DNA of 5,003 nt, taken from the NCBI GenBank assembly GCA_045630765.1, contig JAZQTM010000066.1, forward strand, positions 1 through 5,003. The letters are read 5' to 3'. A program made the position numbers and the translations under genes. How positions within the stretch are numbered: the stretch's first letter is position 1; each line of letters begins with the position of its first letter. This DNA comes from RGIG3009 sp045630765 (GTDB lineage: Bacteria; Bacillota; Clostridia; Oscillospirales; Acutalibacteraceae). Below, piece by piece: positions 3,727 through 5,003 of the stretch. The notes below the pieces were generated by a model. That model had not been told where the DNA came from. It worked only from the letters and a program-made list of their open reading frames with translations, and did not search any database.

Positions 3727-5003
3727 TTATTGTTTAACGACCTGATACCAAATCTCATCGCCAACAGTGACCTCTTTCAAGGTGCAACCCTCAGCAACTT
3801 TGATACGTTCGGCATTGAGATCGCTGGTCATAACGTCCGTCGTTCCGTTTTTGAGGAATTTCGGATACGATACGCCTTCGTGCAACACCATAACTACGTT
3901 TTGGCAACTCGTATCATGCGTATTAAAGGCATACACACTTTCGGCGTAATTGCCGCCGTAAACGTTGATGATCATAGAGGAATTGTTTACATAAACGGCA
4001 CTTTCATTTCTCTCAAAAGCGTTAGTAATATACGTGCCGCCGTAAATGTTGACACTTCCGTTTGCCCATCCGTAAACGGGAATGGATTTGTTCCGTGTCG
4101 TAATACCGCCCTCGCCGACAATATCAATATTACTGTATTGAATCAGCAAAGCGGCGTTGGCATGCGCCTTGCCCTTCAGCAAAGCATCCGCCGTAACGGT
4201 AATGGTATGACCGTTGAGATCAAGAACACCCTTCACACCGTAAAAATGCAAAGGAGCGCCGTTGCCGTCCGTGTACATGAAAGCGGTATCGGCGTCGATC
4301 ACAATATCGTTTACCAGCGTCAACACGACGTTTTCACGATACAACTTGTTGCCGGTTTCACCGGGAATCCGTTTCTTTGCTTCGGTTCGGATATTGCTCA
4401 ATACGGCAATCAATTCCTCTGCCGTGCCAATCTTAGCAGTCAGCGTGTCACAAACGGAAACTTCGCAAAAATGCGCGGTTTCATAAGAAATCTTGCCGTC
4501 GGCATCCACCGTTGCCGTGGCAACGTATTCGCCGTCGTGGTGGATATGTACACGTTCACCGGGCGTAAAATTCTGCACAGGCAACGTTACCGCAATGGGT
4601 TCGGTATTGCCCAACGCTTCCAGATCAACTTTTTGTCCATCCTGGTCAACAATCTCAACAGAATCGAATACCACGGCACTGTTATTGGTATCGATTCTTG
4701 CATCGGTGTAAACCAACTGGATTTTTTCAATTTCATCAGGAAGATCGTTCAACAAGGCAGAGGGAAGATTAACCTTCATATCCCCCGCTCCCAACTCCAT
4801 CGGTTCCACGGCATTGTCGGGAATCGACTGAAACTCGGAAACGTTGGGATAGGTAGCGTTAACGTCATACTCTTTGCCAAAAGAGTCAAGCTCTTTCGTG
4901 TACTGGGTAGCCGTAAGCACAATGGAGATACCGCTCACGGTCAAGTCCTGATACTCGTTACCGGCATCCTCGTCCATGTGACCTTGGATAACGATCGCAC
5001 CCG
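3727..5003 (-). CDS. SipW-system multidomain surface protein with C-terminal beta-helix (5' end outside window)
   Basis: This gene is cut at its 5' end; 425 codons are open to the window edge. The ATG at 4977 is internal, because the frame continues upstream as GAIVIQGH. The first visible part (HMDEDAGNEYQD, then LDSFGKEYD) matches the end of the TasA-like module in the 549-residue protein (HMKEEAGNEYQD, DSFGNDYD). A SipW-type signal is therefore expected upstream, though not seen. About 4800-4450 encodes a beta-sandwich-like linker (TLPVQNFTPGERVHIHHDGE, then KISYETAHFCEVSV), a pattern common in clostridial surface proteins. From about 4440 onward, IGTAEELIAVL, LTLVNDIVID and VLDLNGHTITV, then repeated short strands such as VNIYGGTYIT and INVYGGNYAES, indicate a right-handed parallel beta-helix of pectate-lyase-like fold. 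No catalytic motif or cell-wall anchor is apparent, so an adhesive or structural role is more likely than an enzymatic one. Confidence 0.85.
   Translation of the reverse strand, partial: GAIVIQGHMDEDAGNEYQDLTVSGISIVLTATQYTKELDSFGKEYDVNATYPNVSEFQSIPDNAVEPMELGAGDMKVNLPSALLNDLPDEIEKIQLVYTDARIDTNNSAVVFDSVEIVDQDGQKVDLEALGNTEPIAVTLPVQNFTPGERVHIHHDGEYVATATVDADGKISYETAHFCEVSVCDTLTAKIGTAEELIAVLSNIRTEAKKRIPGETGNKLYRENVVLTLVNDIVIDADTAFMYTDGNGAPLHFYGVKGVLDLNGHTITVTADALLKGKAHANAALLIQYSNIDIVGEGGITTRNKSIPVYGWANGSVNIYGGTYITNAFERNESAVYVNNSSMIINVYGGNYAESVYAFNTHDTSCQNVVMVLHEGVSYPKFLKNGTTDVMTSDLNAERIKVAEGCTLKEVTVGDEIWYQVVKQ

Noticed and set aside
3700..3740. Promoter TTAAAC-17 nt-TACATT on the minus strand before the signal peptidase gene
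   Set aside because: Both boxes match consensus poorly and the -35 overlaps the preceding stop codon; chance occurrence is likely in AT-rich sequence.
1..5003. CRISPR array, tRNA or rRNA genes, insertion sequence
   Set aside because: No regularly spaced direct repeats, no cloverleaf or rRNA-like sequence and no transposase frame were seen on either strand.

Overview
This window looks like part of a Bacillota (Firmicutes) chromosome, most likely a gut-type member of Clostridia. The evidence is strong AGGAGG-type ribosome binding sites, a SipW-type signal peptidase, and several secreted proteins carrying the SipW-specific signal peptide and TasA/CalY (camelysin)-like modules. No 16S rRNA or other taxonomic marker is present, so the assignment rests on gene content only. 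Every supported gene lies on the minus strand, so transcription runs from high to low coordinates.

Layout in transcription order. (1) 5003-3727 is the 3' part of a large secreted protein: the end of a TasA-like module, a beta-sandwich linker domain, then a probable right-handed beta-helix; its start lies outside the window. (2) 3726-3554 is a 173-nt gap with two strong stem-loops, one of 18 bp, and a GNRA-capped hairpin touching the next Shine-Dalgarno. (3) 3553-2969 is a SipW-type signal peptidase I with a Ser/His catalytic pair and an unusual cytoplasmic coiled-coil tail. (4) 2968-2883 is an 86-nt gap with one hairpin. (5) 2882-2169 is a compact TasA/CalY-like protein. (6) 2168-1991 is a 178-nt gap with two long hairpins. 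(7) 1990-341 is a 549-residue multidomain protein with a TasA-like N-terminal module and a cysteine-containing C-terminal domain not recognised as a named family. (8) 340-306 is a 35-nt gap. (9) 305-1 is the start of a further paralogue that runs out of the window.

The simplest reading is a SipW-dependent surface or matrix fibre locus, functionally comparable to tapA-sipW-tasA of Bacillus subtilis but with a larger set of substrates. The peptidase would remove the signal peptides of the neighbouring proteins at the conserved T-x-A / [WY]-F-[TS]-D site. The compact protein is the best candidate for the main fibre subunit. The larger multidomain proteins could be accessory, adhesive or tip components; that part is inference.

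The least ordinary parts are the stem-loops in the three longer intergenic gaps. In all but one of their imperfect positions, the mismatch is a G-U wobble on the transcribed strand. Also notable are a 56-nt almost identical block shared by the starts of two paralogous genes, and the unrecognised C-terminal domain with four cysteines.
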